Below are positions 17,601-27,124 of a DNA stretch of 64,000 nucleotides, piece after piece (positions within the stretch are counted from its first letter, which is position 1; each line of letters begins with the position of its first letter). The notes beneath the pieces are model-generated. The model was not told the origin of the DNA, did not search any database, and worked only from the letters and a program-made list of their open reading frames with translations. This DNA is from Ruminococcus sp. (GTDB lineage: Bacteria > Bacillota > Clostridia > Oscillospirales > Ruminococcaceae). The DNA is taken from assembly GCA_017470905.1 (NCBI GenBank), contig JAFUXL010000003.1, positions 62,001 through 126,000 on the forward strand, written 5' to 3'. A program made the translations under genes and the position numbers.

Positions 17601-18452
17601 ATGGGAGAAAATATGTTCGACAGCTTTTTCAGCGTTGTCAAAAAGCGGTTCAACGGAAATAATGATGACGACAGCCGTGAAACGGTGAAGTGTCCCAGAT
17701 GTCAGAGCCCTGTGCTTCTGCAAAAATATGAGGAGCTGCACAGAGTATGCCCCGACTGCAACTATCACGGCAGACTTTCTTCGTCCGAGAGAATTGAAAT
17801 AACCTTTGATGAGGGCAGCTTTGCGGAGCTTGACGGAAATTTAATCAGCCGCAACCCGATAGATTTCCCCGAATATCCCGAAAAACAGGAGGAGCTGCGC
17901 AAAAATACGGGGCTTAACGATGCGGTTGTTACGGGTACGGCGATGATAAAGGGCATAAAGACCGTTGCAGGAATAATGGACTCACGCTATATGATGGGCA
18001 GTATGGGCAGTGTCGTGGGGGAGAAGATAACGAGGGCTTTTGAATATGCCGTGGAAAACCAACTCCCTGTGATACTCTTCACGGCATCGGGCGGAGCAAG
18101 AATGCAGGAGGGCATTGTCTCTCTTATGCAGATGGCTAAGACGGCAGGTGCGGTAAAGCGTCACAGCGATGCAGGAGGACTTTATATAACCGTCCTCACA
18201 GACCCCACCACGGGCGGAGTTACCGCAAGCTTTGCCTCGCTGGGCGATATTATAATCGCAGAACCGAAGGTACTCATAGGCTTTGCCGGCAGACGTGTTA
18301 TCGAAAGCACCATAAGGCAGAGACTTCCCGAGGATTTCCAGCTTGCGGAATTTATGCAGGAACACGGCTTTGTAGATATAATAGTAGAGAGAAAGAAAAT
18401 GCGCAGCACCCTTTCGCATCTTCTTAAAATTCACGGATACGGGGAGGCTTGA
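17601..18452 (+). CDS. accD: Acetyl-CoA carboxylase carboxyltransferase subunit beta
   Basis: Half of the carboxyltransferase that moves the carboxyl group from biotin to acetyl-CoA. 283 residues. An N-terminal four-Cys zinc ribbon (CPRCQSP and CPDCNYHG) is followed by the crotonase-like core with [12 protein letters not shown] and [12 protein letters not shown]. The ribosome binding site AAGGCGGTGA fixes the start at 17601. accA begins three bases after the stop. Confidence 0.97.
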   Translation: MGENMFDSFFSVVKKRFNGNNDDDSRETVKCPRCQSPVLLQKYEELHRVCPDCNYHGRLSSSERIEITFDEGSFAELDGNLISRNPIDFPEYPEKQEELRKNTGLNDAVVTGTAMIKGIKTVAGIMDSRYMMGSMGSVVGEKITRAFEYAVENQLPVILFTASGGARMQEGIVSLMQMAKTAGAVKRHSDAGGLYITVLTDPTTGGVTASFASLGDIIIAEPKVLIGFAGRRVIESTIRQRLPEDFQLAEFMQEHGFVDIIVERKKMRSTLSHLLKIHGYGEA

Positions 18453-18454
18453 AA

Positions 18455-19276
18455 ATGGACGAGAAAAAAACCGCATGGGAAAGACTTCAGCTTGTCCATG
18501 CAAAGGGCAGACCTACAATAAGGAATTATATTCCGCTTATATTCAGCGAATTTTACGAAATGCACGGAGACCGCCTCTACGGTGACGACAGGGCTGTTGT
18601 CGGAGGGCTTGCAAGAATTGACGGTATCCCCGTAACGGTCATAGCGCAGGTAAAGGGCAGGGATATAAACGAGAACAAGAACTGCAATTTCGCCATGCCC
18701 CACCCGGAGGGCTACAGAAAGGCTTTAAGGCTTGTAAAACAGGCTGAAAAATTTCACCGCCCCGTCATATGCTTCATAGATACCCCCGGAGCATTCTGCG
18801 GAATTGCCGCAGAGGAGAGAGGTCAGGGCGAGGCTATCGCAAGGAATATAGCGGAATTTATGACACTCAGAACCCCGATAATATCCATAGTACTCGGCGA
18901 GGCAGGCAGCGGCGGCGCACTTGCCCTCGGTGTATGCGATGAGCTTGCAATGCTCGAAAATGCGGAGTATTCCGTTGTATCGCCGAGAGGCTTTGCGAGC
19001 ATACTCTGGAAAGACGCATCCCGTGAGGAGGAAGCCTGCAATATTATGAAGATAACCGCCGAGGATATGCTCCGTCTCGGAGTTGCCGAAACGGTCATAA
19101 AAGAACCGCTCGGCGGCGCACATAACGATTTAGACAAAATTTCAGAAAATATCAAGGAATATTTGTCACTCAAAATTCGGGAAAAATTGCAAAAAGATAT
19201 TGACGAATTGCTTAAAGAACGTTATACTAAGTTTAGAAAAATCGGAGAGTTCACAGAACAAGCCGGTTTTGAATAA
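18455..19276 (+). CDS. accA: Acetyl-CoA carboxylase carboxyltransferase subunit alpha
   Basis: Partner of AccD. 273 residues from the ATG at 18455 (GGAGG seven bases upstream); a TTG two codons earlier overlaps accD and is not favoured. The crotonase-like core shows ICFIDTPGAFCGIAAEERGQGEAIA and GEAGSGGALALGV. The stop is four bases before a complete 119-bp repeat element, which separates accA from acpP. Confidence 0.96.
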   Translation: MDEKKTAWERLQLVHAKGRPTIRNYIPLIFSEFYEMHGDRLYGDDRAVVGGLARIDGIPVTVIAQVKGRDINENKNCNFAMPHPEGYRKALRLVKQAEKFHRPVICFIDTPGAFCGIAAEERGQGEAIARNIAEFMTLRTPIISIVLGEAGSGGALALGVCDELAMLENAEYSVVSPRGFASILWKDASREEEACNIMKITAEDMLRLGVAETVIKEPLGGAHNDLDKISENIKEYLSLKIREKLQKDIDELLKERYTKFRKIGEFTEQAGFE

Positions 19277-19279
19277 AAG

Positions 19280-19398
19280 CTATGATTGAGCAGATTTAAA
19301 ATTGTTCGGAATAATATACAAAAAAGTATAATAAAAAGCGATGTTTCCTCCGCCGCAGGCGGAGGAAACAGGGACAAATTCAAAATGCTCATTTATAG
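19280..19398. repeat. Complete inverted-end repeat element upstream of acpP
   Basis: The distal end CTATGATTGAGCAGATTT and the proximal end AAAATGCTCATTTATAG are imperfect inverted repeats. Between them lies an AT-rich part with TATAAT-like sequence and a perfect 12-bp hairpin, GTTTCCTCCGCC-GCA-GGCGGAGGAAAC (19343-19369). The proximal end is 29 bases from the acpP start. Sister copies: 30015-30143, 33832-33957, 37221-37346. Confidence 0.85.
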
Positions 19399-19427
19399 TA
19401 AAAAAATATATAATGGAGGAAAAAGAA

Positions 19428-19673
19428 ATGGTTTTTGAAACACTCAAGGACATTATCGTTGACCAGCTCGGAGTTGATGAGGACGCAGTTACATTGGAGG
19501 CAGACATTCAGGACGACCTCGGCGCAGACTCTCTCGACATTGTTGACCTTATACAGACAATCGAGGAAGAATATGAGGAGCAGAAGCTTTCTATTCCCGA
19601 TGAGGCTGTTGAGGGCATAAAGACGGTAGGCGATATTGTAAGCTATATCGAGAGCCACATAGACGTTGAATAA
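19428..19673 (+). CDS. acpP: Acyl carrier protein
   Basis: 81-residue acidic carrier that holds the growing acyl chain on phosphopantetheine. The attachment Ser35 is in [10 protein letters not shown]. The start MVFETLKD is set by GGAGG eight bases upstream; an in-frame extension would run into the repeat element. Last gene of the fatty-acid cluster, with a strong terminator after it. Because a repeat element separates it from accA, acpP may have its own promoter or leader. Confidence 0.97.
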   Translation: MVFETLKDIIVDQLGVDEDAVTLEADIQDDLGADSLDIVDLIQTIEEEYEEQKLSIPDEAVEGIKTVGDIVSYIESHIDVE

Positions 19674-19688
19674 TTGAACATAAAGAGA

Positions 19689-19719
19689 AAAGCCGTCCGG
19701 TATTTCCGGGCGGCTTTTT
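19689..19719 (+). terminator. Rho-independent terminator after acpP
   Basis: The stem AAAGCCGTCCGG with CCGGGCGGCTTT is followed by TT. Confidence 0.9.
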
Positions 19720-19723
19720 GCAT

Positions 19724-19757
19724 AAAAAATCCCTCCCGTGCGGAAGGGATTTTTTTT
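19724..19757. terminator. Bidirectional rho-independent terminator
   Basis: AAAAAATCCCT and AGGGATTTTTT flank a short loop; with A and T runs on both sides it can also terminate the minus-strand gene that ends at 19765. Confidence 0.85.
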
Positions 19758-19764
19758 ATCGTTA

Positions 19765-21024
19765 TCAGAGCTTTTTCTTTTCCTCGTCTATCATTCTTAT
19801 GAGGTCGTCAACGGACATGGCATCGACCTTTTTCTTGTTCCTGATTTTCTCGGCTCTCCTGATAATATCGGATATATCGGGGGAGGAGTCTGTGTTTATG
19901 GCAGGAGCAGTTTCGGTTTCCGCAGAAACGGGAGCCTGTGTCCTTACATTTACGGCTTTCTGGCTGTTTACGCCCTGAATGTCGCTGTTTGATTTGTAGA
20001 TAACGCCCGTATCGTCATTTGCGGTCTTTTCATAAACGGGAGAGGGCTTCTGCGAATTGACAACAGATGAGGGAGCAGGAGCTTCAAATCTTTCAAGCTC
20101 AAGGGGCTTTGCGGACTGTTTGGAAAGGGTTTCGTTTTCTTCGGGAACAGCCTCATGAGAGGGATAGGAGGGCTTGTTTGATTTCTGGGCGGCAAATCTT
20201 GCGGTTTCGGCTTTCTGCGCCTTGAACTGCATGGTTCGCTCCTTTTCTTTCTGATAGGGGGAGTCGTGATTTACCTCTTTCTGGCTGAAATTTTCGGCTA
20301 TGGACATCTTTTTTCTTTCAAGCTCGTCATTGACTGCGGGCTGAATTTCGGGTTCAAAGAGGGGATTGCCGTTCTTTGTGCGTGATTTCTTTTCGTCGGA
20401 TTTTTTATCCTCGTCCTCGTCATAGCTGTAGAAGCCGTATTCTTCATCGTCGTCCTCATCGTCATAATCGTCCTCGTATTCGTCATCGCTGTTCTTTGAA
20501 GATGCGATTTTTACTATGAGGAGTATGAGCAGGATTACGCAGGGAACAATAAGCTCGGCAATAATTCCCTTTATATCGAGTGTGAACGCAATGAATTTTC
20601 CGAGTTCGAGACTTTCGGGGTAGCCCGTGCATACTGCGAGTATTCTGTCCTTGGTTATGGAGTCGGTGTTGTCCTCGTGAACGGAGTCACGGGTATAGTA
20701 TCTTTCCGTGCCGTATTCCGACTCAACGACAGCGTTGATACTTCTGATGGTTGCCTGAGAGGGGTCGTCTGCCGGATAGCATATGACTATATCGCCTGCG
20801 GCAATGCTTATATGCTTTGCCTCCTTTGCGATGAGAGCCGCACCTGTCGAGACATCACCTTCGAGGGGGTTGGGGTCATCAACTATGTAGATATACCTGT
20901 CGCTTATGTGGGGGATTTTGCTCTGGGTAAAGAGTACGTTGATGCCTACAGAAATAATCACCGAGAATATGCATATAATTACTATGAACATTCTTAATAC
21001 GGAGAAGCCTTTGTTTTTCTTCAT
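19765..21024 (-). CDS. SipW-like (signal peptidase I-fold) membrane protein with long disordered tail
   Basis: 419 residues from the ATG at 21024 (AAGGA nine bases upstream). A membrane helix at about 12-35 is followed by an external domain of about 120 residues that follows the layout of SipW-type signal peptidases: AAGDIVICYPAD, then SITKDRILAVCTGYPESL near a second membrane helix (about 157-177). The catalytic Ser of the usual S-G-S-M motif is not seen (the matching stretch reads DVSTGAALIA), and the catalytic Lys/His position is not obvious. The cytoplasmic tail is acidic (EYEDDYDDEDDDEEYGF), then Lys/Ser/Pro-rich and probably disordered. It may be an inactive relative or a scaffold. Confidence 0.55.
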   Translation of the reverse strand: MKKNKGFSVLRMFIVIICIFSVIISVGINVLFTQSKIPHISDRYIYIVDDPNPLEGDVSTGAALIAKEAKHISIAAGDIVICYPADDPSQATIRSINAVVESEYGTERYYTRDSVHEDNTDSITKDRILAVCTGYPESLELGKFIAFTLDIKGIIAELIVPCVILLILLIVKIASSKNSDDEYEDDYDDEDDDEEYGFYSYDEDEDKKSDEKKSRTKNGNPLFEPEIQPAVNDELERKKMSIAENFSQKEVNHDSPYQKEKERTMQFKAQKAETARFAAQKSNKPSYPSHEAVPEENETLSKQSAKPLELERFEAPAPSSVVNSQKPSPVYEKTANDDTGVIYKSNSDIQGVNSQKAVNVRTQAPVSAETETAPAINTDSSPDISDIIRRAEKIRNKKKVDAMSVDDLIRMIDEEKKKL

Positions 21025-21094
21025 GTATACCATTCCTTTTCTTTATTTTTGCCTGCGGCAGAGAGAGAACCGCCCGTCAAAAGTCATCTGATAT

Positions 21095-21123
21095 ATTATA
21101 ACACATAATAAATAAAATTTCAA
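21095..21123 (-). promoter_or_regulatory. Promoter of the SipW-like gene
   Basis: Minus strand TTGAAA (21118-21123), 17-base spacer, TATAAT (21095-21100). Apart from this and the glgP promoter I see nothing in the 437-base divergent gap. Confidence 0.75.
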
Positions 21124-21323
21124 TAAATAATACAAAATTTTTTCTGATTTTTTTTGTGATAATTGCAGAATGTCGTATTTTTTACAAAAAGCGGCATATT
21201 AATACCTGTTTTTGGATAATCTATACAGAAATAATATTCAATATATATGCATAAAATAGATTTTGCCGTTTGTGTTTCGGTAATATGTTGATTCCGTTGA
21301 TAAATATTTGTTGAAATATACAA

Positions 21324-21352
21324 TTGAAAAAATTCTTGAAATATGATAAAAT
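21324..21352 (+). promoter_or_regulatory. Promoter of glgP
   Basis: TTGAAA (21324-21329), 17-base spacer, TAAAAT (21347-21352), giving a leader of about 100 bases before glgP. Confidence 0.65.
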
Positions 21353-21461
21353 AGAAATGTACAGACTGCGGATTTATTTCCCGTCCGGATATTTTTCCGT
21401 TCGGAGCAGATGAATGTATGACCAAAAGAACGCCGCCCCTGCGGCAGAAGGAGATTTATGT

Positions 21462-23879
21462 ATGGCAAACAATCAGACGGATATGATTATGGAGAAAATC
21501 AGGAATAATTTTTCAAAGAAGCTTCAGGTTCTCTTCAGCGTTACCCCCGAAGAGGCATCGGATAAACAGGTATATCAGGTGCTTTCTTCGATAATCGTTG
21601 ACGTTCTCAGAACCAAAAGAAATGAATTTATCAACCATACCCATTCGGTAGGCGGAAAGCAGGTTTACTACCTCTCGATGGAATTTCTCATGGGACGTTC
21701 CCTCAAAACCAGCCTCTATAACCTCGGCATTGCGGACAGTGTTTCAAAAATGCTCAAGGGTCACAATATAAACCTCGACAAGATTTTTGAACAGGAACCC
21801 GACGCAGGTCTTGGAAACGGCGGTCTCGGCAGACTTGCTGCCTGCTATCTCGATGCCCTCGCAACAACGGGCTTCCCTGCTATGGGCTATTCGATATGCT
21901 ACGAATTTGGTATCTTTCAGCAGAAATTGCAGGACGGTATGCAGATAGAGCTTGCGGATGACTGGCTTCCCGGCGGCAGTGTATGGCTCGTCCCAAGACC
22001 CGAGCTTGCAATCGAGGTTCATTTTGACGGCGAAATTCAGGAAACATGGGATAACCAGCACTACCATGCTACCCACGTAAACTATAAAACAGTAATAGCT
22101 ACTCCCTATGATATGTATGTTTCGGGCTACGATACGGAGGCAGTTTCAACACTCCGTCTCTGGGGCGCAAAGGCTCCCGGCTTCAGCCCCGAGGCTATGG
22201 AGAAATTCGCAGAGGGTCACTTCGCCGAGGCTTACTCGATGAATGCTATCGACAACTGCATTTCAAAGGTTCTCTATCCCAACGACAACCATCAGGAGGG
22301 CAAGAACCTCCGTCTCCGCCAGCAGTATCTCCTCTGTGCGGCATCTGTCGGCGATATAGTAAACCATCACATGAACGTTTACGGCACTCTCGAAAACCTC
22401 CCCGACAAGGTTGCCATTCATATAAACGACACACACCCCACACTCGCTATCCCCGAGCTTATGAGAATACTCCTCGATGACTGCGGCTATCAGTGGGATA
22501 AGGCATGGGATATTGTCACAAGAACATTTGCCTATACCAACCATACCGTTATGGCTGAGGCTCTCGAAAAATGGGATATTGACCTCATCAAGCACGTTGT
22601 TCCGAGAATACACAATATCATCATGGAAATCAACAGAAGATACTGTCAGCAGCTTATGGAGTTCAACAACAACGACAGCGCAAAGACAACACGTATGTCA
22701 ATCGTCAAGGACGGAAAAATCCATATGGCTACTCTCTGCGTTGCGGCATCGCACAGCGTAAACGGCGTTTCAAAGCTTCATTCGCAGATAATCAAGGACT
22801 CCGTATTCCATGACGAATATGAATATACCCCCAATAAATTCAAGAACGTTACCAACGGTATCGCTTACAGAAGATGGCTCTATCAGTCCAACCCCAGACT
22901 TACACAGCTCCTCACGGAGAAAATCGGCAGCAAGTTCATAAAGGACGCATCGGAGCTTATCAAGTTCAGAGACTTCCAGAACGATGAAGAGGTACTCAAG
23001 AGCCTCCTCGATGTAAAGCAGGCTAATAAAGAGGCTTTCGCAAAGCGCCTCAAGAAAAAGAGCGGCATAATCGTAAATCCCGACAGCATTTTCGATGTTC
23101 AGGTAAAGCGTCTCCACGAATACAAGAGACAGCACCTCAATGCGCTCAATATACTTGCCGACTATGCTTACCTCCTCAGCAACCCCGATGCGGACTTCAC
23201 TCCAAAGACCTATATGTTCGCTGCAAAGGCTGCTCCCGGATATTACCTCGCAAAGCAGATTATAAAGCTTATATGGGCTATCTCCGAGGAGATAAGAAAG
23301 AACCCCAAGATAAGCGAAAAGCTTCAGGTTGTATTCCTCGAAAACTACTGCGTTACCCTTTCGGAACACCTCATGCCCGCCGCAGACATATCCGAACAGA
23401 TTTCAACGGCAGGTACGGAGGCATCAGGTACGGGCTGTATGAAGCTCATGCTCAACGGCGCAGTTACACTTGGTACTCTTGACGGAGCAAACATCGAGAT
23501 AAAGGATGCCTGCGGAGAAGAGAACATCGTTATATTCGGCATGACGACCCCCGAAGTAAACGACCTCAAGGCAAGAGGCTACAACCCCGATGACTATTTC
23601 AAGGGCGACAGCAGAATTAACGAGGCAATCGAGCGTATGTACCACGGTATCAACGGCTGTACATTCGTTGATGTTGCAGACTCTCTCAGGCTCAGAGACC
23701 CCTACATGGTGCTTGCGGATTTCGACAGCTACAGAAAGGCACAGGCTTATATTACAGAGTGCTACAATGACAGAATGAAGTGGGCTAAGATGTCCCTCAA
23801 CAATATCGCAGGAGCAGGAATTTTCTCTGCAGACCGTGCAGTTACGGAGTATGCGGACAATATCTGGCATTTAAGATAA
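21462..23879 (+). CDS. glgP: Glycogen/maltodextrin phosphorylase
   Basis: Releases glucose-1-phosphate from alpha-1,4-glucans using phosphate and PLP. 805 residues from the ATG at 21462 (AAGGAG eight bases upstream). Key segments: VYYLSMEFLMGRSL, GNGGLGRLAACYLDA, HINDTHPTLAIPELMR, VKRLHEYKRQ and the PLP-Lys motif EASGTGCMKLMLNG (Cys where many relatives have Asn). The next gene encodes a GH13 alpha-glycosidase, consistent with intracellular glucan breakdown. Codon use is highly biased, suggesting strong expression. Own promoter and terminator. Confidence 0.96.
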   Translation: MANNQTDMIMEKIRNNFSKKLQVLFSVTPEEASDKQVYQVLSSIIVDVLRTKRNEFINHTHSVGGKQVYYLSMEFLMGRSLKTSLYNLGIADSVSKMLKGHNINLDKIFEQEPDAGLGNGGLGRLAACYLDALATTGFPAMGYSICYEFGIFQQKLQDGMQIELADDWLPGGSVWLVPRPELAIEVHFDGEIQETWDNQHYHATHVNYKTVIATPYDMYVSGYDTEAVSTLRLWGAKAPGFSPEAMEKFAEGHFAEAYSMNAIDNCISKVLYPNDNHQEGKNLRLRQQYLLCAASVGDIVNHHMNVYGTLENLPDKVAIHINDTHPTLAIPELMRILLDDCGYQWDKAWDIVTRTFAYTNHTVMAEALEKWDIDLIKHVVPRIHNIIMEINRRYCQQLMEFNNNDSAKTTRMSIVKDGKIHMATLCVAASHSVNGVSKLHSQIIKDSVFHDEYEYTPNKFKNVTNGIAYRRWLYQSNPRLTQLLTEKIGSKFIKDASELIKFRDFQNDEEVLKSLLDVKQANKEAFAKRLKKKSGIIVNPDSIFDVQVKRLHEYKRQHLNALNILADYAYLLSNPDADFTPKTYMFAAKAAPGYYLAKQIIKLIWAISEEIRKNPKISEKLQVVFLENYCVTLSEHLMPAADISEQISTAGTEASGTGCMKLMLNGAVTLGTLDGANIEIKDACGEENIVIFGMTTPEVNDLKARGYNPDDYFKGDSRINEAIERMYHGINGCTFVDVADSLRLRDPYMVLADFDSYRKAQAYITECYNDRMKWAKMSLNNIAGAGIFSADRAVTEYADNIWHLR

Positions 23880-23888
23880 TTACACCCG

Positions 23889-23919
23889 AAAAGGGGACGA
23901 ATATCCGTCCCCTTTTTTT
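23889..23919 (+). terminator. Rho-independent terminator after glgP
   Basis: AAAAGGGGACG and CGTCCCCTTTT stem followed by T residues. Confidence 0.9.
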
Positions 23920-23998
23920 GTCAGGGAATATCACTTACAAAAAAATACGGATATTGCCGAAAAATATGTGCAGTATGCTTATGGATTTCAGGCTTGCC

Positions 23999-24017
23999 CC
24001 TCCGCCGCCGGCGGAGG
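23999..24017. repeat. Minimal GC-hairpin repeat
   Basis: CCTCCGCCGCCGGCGGAGG is a perfect palindrome matching the central hairpin of the larger elements, in the glgP-glycosidase gap. Confidence 0.7.
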
Positions 24018-24128
24018 GCAGAGAAGAAATATAGATTTATCCCCGTTACAGGCATGGGGAAAGAAAAATAATATCATCTGCTCCCTGTACCGGGGAGTAT
24101 AAAAATTCTGAATAACAGGAGGTTTTTT

Positions 24129-26018
24129 ATGAAACCGATTTACGATACATGGCATATGAACTACAAATCCATTTTCGGTGCGCTGAGACAGTACGAAAAA
24201 TGCCGCTTTTCAATAAGACTTTCAAAGGATATAAGACCCGATTTTCCGCCCGTTCTTGTGCTTTTCAGAACAGGCTTCAAGGAGAGGTTCATACCTATGA
24301 ACGTTTCGGGCGAGGAGGAGGACTGCTTTGTCTATTCCTGCGACTTTACCGCAAGGTACAGCGATGTGCATTATTATTATTTCTCCTATACAAGCGGAGG
24401 AATACGTCACTATATAAAGAAAGTAAGCTCCCACGAGGGCGCAGAGCGTGAGGGCGACCTCTTTCAGCTTACCGTCTATGAGAGCGACTACGAAACTCCA
24501 GATTTTCTCAAAGGCGGAGTAATGTACCAGATATTCCCCGACCGTTTCTGCAAAAGCGGAAAGGTTCACGAGAATATCCCCGAAGGAAGAGTACTGCGTG
24601 AGGACTGGGGCGGCACTCCCTACTACAGACCCGACCACAACGGTCATGTGTGGAATAATGACTATTTCGGCGGAGATTTCGCAGGAATACAGTCAAAGCT
24701 TGAATATCTGCACGACCTCGGAGTTACCTGCATATATCTCAACCCGATATTCGAGTCGCACGAAAACCACAGATATAATACAGCAGACTATATGAAAGCC
24801 GACCCCCTCCTCGGAACCAACGAGGAATTTGAGGAGCTTTGCCGTGAGGCTGAAAAATACGGCATATCCATAATCCTTGATGGTGTGTTCTCCCACACGG
24901 GTGCGGACAGCGTTTATTTCAACAAGAACGGCAGATACCCCGAAGCAGGTGCTTATCAGTCGAGAGAAAGCAAATACTATGACTGGTACACGTTCATAAA
25001 TTACCCCAATGTCTATGAGGCATGGTGGGGAATTGACACGCTCCCCAATGTCTGTGAAAACAATGAGGACTACACGGAATTTATCTGCGGAGACGAGGGA
25101 GTACTGCATTACTGGCTCTCAAAGGGTGCGGCAGGTTTCCGTCTCGATGTTGCTGACGAACTGCCCGACCAGTTTTTGAATAATTTAAGAAAATCCGTGA
25201 AGAATTTCGGAAACGACAAGATAGTCATAGGCGAGGTATGGGAGGACGCATCAAACAAGGAAAGCTACGGCATAAAACGCCGCTATCTCCTCGGCGACCA
25301 GCTTGACTCGGTTATGAATTATCCTTTCAGAGAGGCGATAATAAATTTCGTAAAGGGCGGAAGTCCGAGGAATTTAATAGACTCCGTTATGACAATCCTT
25401 GAACATTATCCCAAGCCGACAATAGACGTTCTTATGAATTTTGTGTCCACGCACGATATTGAAAGGGCTATAAACCGTCTCGGCGGCGAATACTGTGACG
25501 ACAAATCAAAGGACTGGATGGCTGAACGCTGGCTTAATGACCAACAGTACGCACACGGAAAAAATCTCCTTAAAGCGGCTATGGCTCTGCAATTTTTCCT
25601 CCCCGGAGTGCCGAGCATATACTACGGAGATGAGGCAGGCTTGCAGGGATATAAAGACCCGTTCAACCGCCGCTGCTATCCGTGGGGTCACGAGGATAAG
25701 GAGCTTATCGCCTATGTTTCGGAACTCAGCCGTGTGAGAAAGGCTATTCCGAATATGAAAGGCGGAAGAACTTATTTCGTGATAAATGACGAGCGCATAA
25801 ATGACGACCGCCTCATTGCTTTCACGAGAGAGGGCGCAGAAAGGGATCATATAGTATTCGTCAACAGGAGCGGAGACAATGTATGCTTCGGCAGTCTTGC
25901 CGAAAATCTGCCCCGTTTCAACGATTTCAAGCCCGAATACGGCGGCTCGTGCGAAAATGACAGCGTAACTGTCGCACCCTACGGATATACCATAATTTCC
26001 GCAAAATTCCTCGGATAA
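24129..26018 (+). CDS. GH13 alpha-glycosidase (cyclomaltodextrinase/neopullulanase-like)
   Basis: Hydrolyses alpha-1,4/1,6 glucans or cyclodextrins. 629 residues, no signal peptide, so cytoplasmic. The N-terminal 120 residues resemble a CBM34-like beta domain. The catalytic barrel starts GGVMYQIFPDRFCKSG. The conserved regions are visible: DGVFSHTG, GFRLDVADE with nucleophile Asp340, IGEVWED with acid/base Glu369, and VSTHDIER with the third carboxylate Asp443. AGGAGG ribosome binding site. Together with GlgP it would degrade intracellular glycogen or imported maltodextrins. The precise substrate is not readable. Confidence 0.9.
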   Translation: MKPIYDTWHMNYKSIFGALRQYEKCRFSIRLSKDIRPDFPPVLVLFRTGFKERFIPMNVSGEEEDCFVYSCDFTARYSDVHYYYFSYTSGGIRHYIKKVSSHEGAEREGDLFQLTVYESDYETPDFLKGGVMYQIFPDRFCKSGKVHENIPEGRVLREDWGGTPYYRPDHNGHVWNNDYFGGDFAGIQSKLEYLHDLGVTCIYLNPIFESHENHRYNTADYMKADPLLGTNEEFEELCREAEKYGISIILDGVFSHTGADSVYFNKNGRYPEAGAYQSRESKYYDWYTFINYPNVYEAWWGIDTLPNVCENNEDYTEFICGDEGVLHYWLSKGAAGFRLDVADELPDQFLNNLRKSVKNFGNDKIVIGEVWEDASNKESYGIKRRYLLGDQLDSVMNYPFREAIINFVKGGSPRNLIDSVMTILEHYPKPTIDVLMNFVSTHDIERAINRLGGEYCDDKSKDWMAERWLNDQQYAHGKNLLKAAMALQFFLPGVPSIYYGDEAGLQGYKDPFNRRCYPWGHEDKELIAYVSELSRVRKAIPNMKGGRTYFVINDERINDDRLIAFTREGAERDHIVFVNRSGDNVCFGSLAENLPRFNDFKPEYGGSCENDSVTVAPYGYTIISAKFLG

Positions 26019-26124
26019 GGGATTTTCTGCATATTTTATCCGCATTTATATATTTTCGTAGGAAAATCGTAATATTTATCATATTTATCTTCAAAAGTTG
26101 TAATAATTTTTAATGTTTCTGATA

Positions 26125-26153
26125 TTTACATTTTGCCTTTTAAGTGATATAAT
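26125..26153 (+). promoter_or_regulatory. Promoter of lipoprotein gene 1
   Basis: TTTACA (26125-26130), 17-base spacer, TATAAT (26148-26153). The flanks GATATTTACATT and GTGATATAATA-AGCTGTAA are shared with the promoter at 27062-27090. Confidence 0.85.
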
Positions 26154-26185
26154 ATAGCTGTAATAAAAATTAAGGAGAGATAAAT

Positions 26186-26950
26186 ATGAGAAAATTTTTC
26201 AGTATCGCACTTGCATCGCTTCTTATCGTAAGTAGCCTTGCATCATGCGGAAGCACGGAGACAGAGACATCTTCAGGCAGCTCCGGGTCGGAGGCTGCGG
26301 AGGCTAAGAGAGCAGCTGAAACCACAGAGGCAGAGACAGAGGAAGAAACCACCGAAGAGGAAACCACAGAGGCAGAGACGGAGGAAGAAACCACCGAAGC
26401 AGATACCGATGATGACGACGAAATCAGCGATGACGAATTGGAAATTACTACAATCGCAATGCCCGAACTCGTTCCCGATGATGCTGCCGAGGGTGATTTT
26501 ATCGGCAAATGGGAAGCTTCAAAGATGATTGCTGACGGAATTTACATGGAGGACTTCATGGGCATTCCCCTTGGTGTCATGATGCAGCTTGAAATCAAGG
26601 ACGACTACACGGCAGTTGTTGCATCAACTCTTGAAGATACAGATGTTGAGTCAATGACATGGGAATACACCGACAACGGCATTTCAATCCTCGATGAAAA
26701 CGGAGAGGCTACTTCATGTATCATCATGAACGGCGAGCTTGTACTCTACGGTGAAGAGGACGGCGCAGAGGAGCAGGTATATTTCACAAAGGTTGACGAA
26801 TTTACACAGATGTCGGAAGAAGAACTTCAGGCTCTCATGGAGGAGGCTTTCGGTTCGCTTGCCGAGGATATAGACGTACCTGATACCGATACAGAAGTTG
26901 AAGACGATGATACGGACGTTGAGGAAGAAATCACCGATACGGCAGAATAA
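26186..26950 (+). CDS. Putative lipoprotein with Glu/Thr-rich linker (paralogue 1)
   Basis: 254 residues. A lipoprotein signal (MRKFFSIALASLLIVSSLASC) ends in a lipobox with the lipidated Cys at 21. Residues 25-85 are a low-complexity acidic linker (repeats of EEETTEAET type). A globular domain at about 95-215 opens DDAAEGDFIGKWEASKM and contains beta-rich segments such as VMMQLEIKDDYTAVVAS, resembling small lipocalin-like lipoprotein domains of Clostridia. The C-terminus is again acidic. It is anchored on the outside of the membrane. Function unknown. Its paralogue is the next gene. Confidence 0.8.
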   Translation: MRKFFSIALASLLIVSSLASCGSTETETSSGSSGSEAAEAKRAAETTEAETEEETTEEETTEAETEEETTEADTDDDDEISDDELEITTIAMPELVPDDAAEGDFIGKWEASKMIADGIYMEDFMGIPLGVMMQLEIKDDYTAVVASTLEDTDVESMTWEYTDNGISILDENGEATSCIIMNGELVLYGEEDGAEEQVYFTKVDEFTQMSEEELQALMEEAFGSLAEDIDVPDTDTEVEDDDTDVEEEITDTAE

Positions 26951-26958
26951 TTCATAAC

Positions 26959-26994
26959 AAAAAGGACAGATGACGGTTCATCTGTCTTTTTTTT
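26959..26994 (+). terminator. Rho-independent terminator after lipoprotein gene 1
   Basis: AAGGACAGATGA and TCATCTGTC stem followed by eight T. Confidence 0.9.
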
Positions 26995-27061
26995 GCCGCA
27001 AAATGGTAATAATTATTATATTTTTTGTCTCAAACTGTCGTAAATTTTCGTATTTTTGATA

Positions 27062-27090
27062 TTTACATTATCTGTCCGTTGTGATATAAT
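27062..27090 (+). promoter_or_regulatory. Promoter of lipoprotein gene 2
   Basis: TTTACA (27062-27067), 17-base spacer, TATAAT (27085-27090), with the same flanking words as the promoter of paralogue 1. Confidence 0.85.
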
Positions 27091-27124
27091 AAAGCTGTAA
27101 CCAATCATCAAAAGGAGTTTTAGT

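Noticed and set aside
22770-23369. A 199-codon antisense frame over glgP
   Set aside because: The strong codon bias of glgP keeps the opposite strand free of stops; no start signal or domain.
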